Source: an uncultured Desulfovibrionaceae bacterium
Lineage (GTDB): Bacteria > Desulfobacterota > Desulfovibrionia > Desulfovibrionales > Desulfovibrionaceae
DNA: 64,000 bases
Reading direction: 5' to 3'
Assembly: GCA_949741925.1 (NCBI GenBank)
Contig: CATJOY010000039.1
Location: 1-64,000, forward strand
Part shown: positions 60,679-64,000 of the stretch, one piece after another
Position numbering within the stretch: the first letter of the stretch is position 1
Layout of the letters: each line of letters starts with the position of its first letter
Notes under the pieces: generated by a model
Database searches by the model: none
What the model saw: only the letters and a program-made list of their open reading frames with translations
What the model was told of the DNA's origin: nothing
Made by a program: the position numbers and the translations under genes

Positions 60679-61134
60679 GGGCTGTTCCCCTGAGCTTGCC
60701 GCTGCTGGGCCGCCCTTTCCCCTGGCGGCTCCGGCCGGAACAATCAAGCTCGGGCCTGCCCGCGGCCTCCATCCGCTTTTTTTCCCTCTTCCCGGCCGGA
60801 GAAAAGCTTTCGGCTTTTCCCGGCTCCCCTGCCGTATGTCCCCCCAGAGCAGGGCCCCGGGCAGGCGCTCTTTCTTAGCCGCCTCATGACCTAGGGCATA
60901 CCCTGGCGCCGCCCCTAAGGCAGAGGCGTGGCCCGGGACACGCCCCAGGGAAGCAGCCTTGGTCCACGGCCGCCGGGTTTCCGTTACCACCGGGTTTCCG
61001 TAGCTGTCGGGCTGTGGCCGCCGGATTTCCGTCGCCTGCCCCCCCACGCCGCCGGTGGCGAGCAGCAACACTCTCCTCGTAAGACAAGGCCGGCCGCCTT
61101 GGCAGCGGACAAAAGCGCCGGGCCTCTCTATATT

Positions 61135-61163
61135 TTGATCGACTTTTCCATAGAATTATTAGA
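61135..61163 (+). promoter_or_regulatory. candidate promoter of fhs
   Basis: TTGATC (61135-61140), a 17-base spacer and ATTAGA (61158-61163) lie in a short AT-rich island about 70 bases upstream of fhs. Confidence 0.45.
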
Positions 61164-61180
61164 TGGTAAACCCTATGGAA
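61146..61180. promoter_or_regulatory. inverted repeat over the fhs promoter (possible operator)
   Basis: TTCCATAG (61146-61153) and CTATGGAA (61173-61180) are perfect complements 19 bases apart, spanning the proposed -10 and initiation site of fhs. Confidence 0.45.
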
Positions 61181-61232
61181 GCGGCTCATTATACCCCGGC
61201 ATGCCGCTTTCCCCATCTATAAGGAGGTCGTT

Positions 61233-63008
61233 ATGGCACTGGACCCCAGGAACCACCCGGATTGGCAGATTGCTCAGGATGCTGAAAGCCGGATGAAAAC
61301 CATTTATGAAATCGGCCGGGAGTTCGGCTTAGAAGAGAAGGAGCTCCTCCCTTACGGCCATGTTATGGGAAAAGTGGATTTCCGCTCTGTGCTCAGCCGT
61401 TGCGCCAACAAAGCCAACGGCAAGTATATCGATGTAACCGCCATTACGCCAACGCCCCTTGGAGAGGGCAAATCCACCACCACCATCGGCTTGGTCCAAG
61501 GGCTGGGCAAACGCGGCTTCAAAACCTCCGCCGCCATCCGCCAGCCTTCAGGAGGGCCGACCATGGGCGCAAAGGGCTCCGCCGCCGGCGGCGGGCTCTC
61601 CCAATGCATTCCGCTCACTCAATATTCCTTGGGCTTCACCGGAGATATCAACGCCATCATGAATGCCCACAACTTGGCCATGGTCGCCCTGACCGCCAGG
61701 ATGCAGCACGAGCGCAACTATTCTGATGAAAAGCTGCTCAAACTCTCCGGCCTGCCCCGTCTGAACATCGATCCCACCAGCGTCTCCATGGGCTGGGTCA
61801 TCGATTTCTGCGCTCAGGCCCTGCGCAACATCATCATCGGCATCGACGGCCCGGGCGGCAAAAACGACGGATACATGATGCGTTCGCGCTTCGATATTGC
61901 TGTTTCCTCCGAAGTCATGGCTATTCTGGCTGTCGCCCGCGATCTCAAAGACCTGCGCGAACGCATCGGCCGCATCATTGTGGCGCTGGATCGCGAGGGC
62001 AAGCCCGTGACAACCGCTGATCTGCGGGTTGACGGAGCCATGACGGCTTGGCTGGTGGAGGCCGTCAACCCCAACCTGATTCAGACCATCGAGGGCCAGC
62101 CCGTGTTGGTCCACGCCGGGCCCTTTGCCAACATTGCCATCGGTCAAAGTTCCGTCATCGCCGACCGGGTCGGCCTCAAGCTCAGCGAGTACCACGTCAC
62201 CGAATCAGGGTTCGGCGCGGACATCGGCTTTGAAAAATTCTGTAACCTCAAATGCCACTATTCCGGGCTTATTCCTGATGCCGCCGTTGTTGTGGCCACG
62301 GTCCGCGCCCTTAAGAGCCACGGCGGCGCGCCGGTCCCGCGTCTGGGCCATCCGCTGCCTGAGGCCTATTCCCAAGAAAACGTTGCCTTTGTGGAAAAAG
62401 GCTGCGCCAACCTGCTTCACCATATCGCCACCGTGAAAAAATTCGGCATCTCCCCGGTGGTTTGCATTAACGCCTTTATCACCGACACCAAGGCGGAAAT
62501 CAAAAAAATCCGCGAACTCTGCGAGGCGGTCGGCGCTCGGGTGGCCGTTTCCCGCCATTGGGAATCAGGCGGCGAAGGCGCGCTTGAACTGGCTGACGCT
62601 GTTATCGAGGCCGCTAACGAGCCCTCGACATTCAAACCGCTCTATGATTGGTCCCTGCCCTACCAGGAACGCATTGAACTGATCGCCCGGGAGGTGTACG
62701 GCGCAGACGGCGTGGACTTTGCCCCCAAGGCCCACGCAGCCCTTGCCAAGCTCAATGAGGAAGGCAAACATCAGGAAATGGGCCTGTGCATGGTCAAAAC
62801 CCACCTCTCCCTTACCGATGATCCGACCATCAAGGGCGCGCCCACGGGCTGGCGGCTCCAGGTTCGCGATATCATGACTTACGGCGGCGCGGGCTTTGTG
62901 GTGCCTTTGGCCGGAGCCATCACCCTCATGCCCGGCACCGGCTCCAAACCCGCATACTACAACGTGGATGTGGATACCGAAACCGGCCGCGTCAGCGGCA
63001 TATTCTAA
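61233..63008 (+). CDS. fhs: formate-tetrahydrofolate ligase
   Basis: A 591-residue enzyme making 10-formyl-tetrahydrofolate from formate, THF and ATP. The ATP-binding loop TPTPLGEGKSTTT is at ~72-84. Other invariants are QPSGGPTMGAKGSAAGGG (~104-121), FTGDINAIMNAHNLA (~131-145), HAGPFANIAIGQSS (~291-304) and FGADIGFEKF (~329-338). The length is slightly above the usual ~555 because of an N-terminal extension of about 40 residues. AAGGAGG lies 5 bases before the ATG. It links formate to one-carbon metabolism. A terminator follows at 63050. Confidence 0.97.
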   Translation: MALDPRNHPDWQIAQDAESRMKTIYEIGREFGLEEKELLPYGHVMGKVDFRSVLSRCANKANGKYIDVTAITPTPLGEGKSTTTIGLVQGLGKRGFKTSAAIRQPSGGPTMGAKGSAAGGGLSQCIPLTQYSLGFTGDINAIMNAHNLAMVALTARMQHERNYSDEKLLKLSGLPRLNIDPTSVSMGWVIDFCAQALRNIIIGIDGPGGKNDGYMMRSRFDIAVSSEVMAILAVARDLKDLRERIGRIIVALDREGKPVTTADLRVDGAMTAWLVEAVNPNLIQTIEGQPVLVHAGPFANIAIGQSSVIADRVGLKLSEYHVTESGFGADIGFEKFCNLKCHYSGLIPDAAVVVATVRALKSHGGAPVPRLGHPLPEAYSQENVAFVEKGCANLLHHIATVKKFGISPVVCINAFITDTKAEIKKIRELCEAVGARVAVSRHWESGGEGALELADAVIEAANEPSTFKPLYDWSLPYQERIELIAREVYGADGVDFAPKAHAALAKLNEEGKHQEMGLCMVKTHLSLTDDPTIKGAPTGWRLQVRDIMTYGGAGFVVPLAGAITLMPGTGSKPAYYNVDVDTETGRVSGIF

Positions 63009-63049
63009 GCCTTTCAAGCCGCATACGGCCGATCGTCAAAAAACCGTCA

Positions 63050-63088
63050 GGCCTTCCGCCCCTCCCGGAGCGGAAGGCCACAATTTTT
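63050..63088 (+). terminator. rho-independent terminator of fhs
   Basis: GGCCTTCCGC (63050-63059) pairs perfectly with GCGGAAGGCC (63070-63079), followed after ACAA by six T. Confidence 0.9.
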
Positions 63089-63798
63089 TCACGGATCACT
63101 TTTTCCGAAGCCTCAGGCCTCGCCGGCCGCAGGGGTTCGCTCGTCTCAAGCCTCACTACGGGCTGCCTCAAAAACAGGCGCGCCGCGCGCAAGGGATCCT
63201 TTTGGCAAAGAAGAAAAAACAAGCGCAGGCCTCGGGCACGGGCTGCGCGCGGTTTTTTCGGCAGCCGCTGCTTGAAGAGCACAGGCGAACCGGCCATAAA
63301 AAGGGCGCGGCTTGCTGCGGGGCTTCCCTTCAAAAAAATGACGCCCTGCAAGCACTGGTGACGCGCCAAAGGGCAGGAGGCCCGCAAAAAAAAAGCAGAA
63401 TGCATCAAGGGACGAGGGCAGGGAACAGCCGCAGGCTCGGCCTTTGAATTGACAACCATAAACTAAGGAATATTCCTAAAAAAAATCTGGAAATTTACCG
63501 CGTAATTGGGTATTGCTCAAAACCGGTTCCAGCAGTGTCGTTTTTTATACTGGCCTCATGGGCAGCGCTTATTCTGACGGAATTGAACAAAGGGCCTCGT
63601 TCCGGCGGAATCAACGCCAAGCAAGCGCCTGGCCTAGAGGCGGAAGGTGAATAACTACGCCAAATCATGATGGTATGGTTTTTGCATAGTTATAAATAAA
63701 CGACGATCTTTTGACGAAACGGCCTTAGCCTCGGCGCAACGAGGCGTGATGCCGTAATAGGTATCAGTTCAGTGTATGTGGTAAGGAGGAGGAGGATA
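63089..63798. other. 710-base region without a recognised gene
   Basis: The left part is GC-rich with Lys/Arg-rich shadow frames and no good initiation signal. From 63447 on it becomes AT-rich and regulatory in appearance: a TTGACA at 63449-63454, the palindrome AGGAATATTCCT at 63466-63477, a sigma-54-type promoter at 63671, and about 100 bases of leader. Confidence 0.4.
63671..63686 (+). promoter_or_regulatory. sigma-54-type (-24/-12) promoter
   Basis: TGGTATGGTTTTTGCA has GG and GC exactly 10 bases apart with the TTTGCA -12 form. Expected initiation is near 63697, about 100 bases before the ATG at 63799. In Desulfovibrio such promoters often serve flagellar, envelope or nitrogen genes. Confidence 0.65.
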
Positions 63799-64000
63799 AT
63801 GGAAGCTGTTGGTAGATTGTCGACACCTTATGCGTATGCAGATAGTCGTCAGTTTTCCCGCAAAGCCCAGGGCAAAGGAACCTCGTTTCAGGAAGCCCTG
63901 AACGCCGCGGGGAAAAGCACCCCTCATGGCGGCGAGATTGAAAAAGTGCCGACCTCGTATTTATCCATGCGGGAAAAATACTACTTCAACACGATGCTGC
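63799..64000 (+). CDS. unrecognised protein, N-terminal part (cut by window edge)
   Basis: An exceptionally strong ribosome-binding region (AAGGAGGAGGAGG) lies 4 bases before an ATG, and the frame is open for 67 codons to the right edge. The visible sequence begins MEAVGRLSTPYAYADSRQF and continues polar and Gly/Ser-rich, without signal peptide or membrane segment, becoming more structured near PTSYLSMREKYYFNTML. No family can be named from this part. The sigma-54 promoter upstream hints at a flagellar or envelope-related function, which is only an inference. Confidence 0.7.
   Translation, partial: MEAVGRLSTPYAYADSRQFSRKAQGKGTSFQEALNAAGKSTPHGGEIEKVPTSYLSMREKYYFNTML

Larger units (their letters stand above)
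60679..61232. other. gap upstream of fhs
   Basis: No gene is supported in these 554 bases. A GCCGCC/GGCGGC hairpin near 60709-60729 follows tamB. Three copies of a CCG(G/C)GTTTCCGT-like 12-mer lie between 60970 and 61035. The fhs promoter candidate and an inverted repeat are near 61135-61180. Confidence 0.4.

Noticed and set aside
60970-61035. Short CCGGGTTTCCGT-like repeats as a CRISPR or tandem-repeat array
   Set aside because: Only three imperfect 12-mers with unequal spacing and no spacer structure; too little to call an array.
60679-61232. Tetrahydrofolate riboswitch upstream of fhs
   Set aside because: No recognisable conserved core or pseudoknot arrangement was found; the gap shows only a promoter-like element and a simple inverted repeat.

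Overview
The window looks like the chromosome of a Gram-negative, sulfite- or sulfate-respiring member of the Desulfovibrionaceae (a Desulfovibrio / Bilophila / Mailhella type organism). The evidence is a complete high-molecular-weight cytochrome (Hmc) complex with a 16-haem HmcA, a DsrC sulfur-carrier protein, a Desulfovibrio-type ferredoxin III, an Rrf2 regulator, LpxC and TamA/TamB (an outer membrane with LPS), and GC-rich coding sequence with many TRAP-type and ABC-type uptake genes. The genus is an inference. No rRNA, CRISPR array, intact insertion sequence or phage gene was recognised.

Layout. 1-1.5 kb: two neighbouring Stealth-type sugar-phosphate transferase genes, the first cut by the window edge and apparently lacking the catalytic motif, followed by 0.57 kb of AT-richer, gene-poor DNA. 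2.1-7.3 kb (minus): a binding-protein-dependent ABC importer (binding protein, fused permease, ATPase) ending in a BPL_N-type glutamine-amidotransferase-like protein. 7.9 kb: ferredoxin III. 8.7-10.3 kb (minus): Rrf2 and Crp/Fnr-type regulators. 10.6 kb (plus): a lipoamide-dehydrogenase-like flavoprotein. 12.1-18.7 kb (minus): hmcABCDEF. 19.1 kb: a small Cys-rich protein. 20.1-24.1 kb: a tandem pair of related, unrecognised envelope proteins. 24.3-30.1 kb: an MFS transporter, a YcxB-like membrane protein, a pair of Dpp-type permeases without their partners, and recN. 30.3-34.4 kb: an amidohydrolase, a free-standing LarC C-terminal domain, a YitT membrane protein, and dsrC. 34.7-38.4 kb: a DUF533/TerB-like protein, an M20 amidase/carbamoylase, and lpxC.

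38.5-47.7 kb is the most distinctive accessory region. A PAS-containing sigma-54 activator is read divergently from an operon of a cyclic-amidase-type amidohydrolase, a complete TRAP transporter, an N-acyl-D-amino-acid deacylase-like enzyme and a TIM-barrel isomerase-like protein. The divergent intergenic region has a near-ideal -24/-12 promoter and three perfect palindromes. I read it as an inducible uptake and hydrolysis pathway for an N-acylated, N-carbamoylated or cyclic amide compound. The M20 enzyme at 35.8-37.0 kb may contribute. The substrate is not known.

48.0-53.4 kb is a classical translation block: tRNA-Thr, Tyr, Gly, Thr, then tuf, rpmG, tRNA-Trp, secE, nusG, rplK, rplA, rplJ, rplL. 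It ends in a strong terminator and, unusually, is not followed by rpoBC. Next come tamA (with a lipoprotein signal) and a 1505-residue tamB, then fhs (formate-tetrahydrofolate ligase). At the right edge is the start of an unrecognised gene behind another sigma-54-type promoter.
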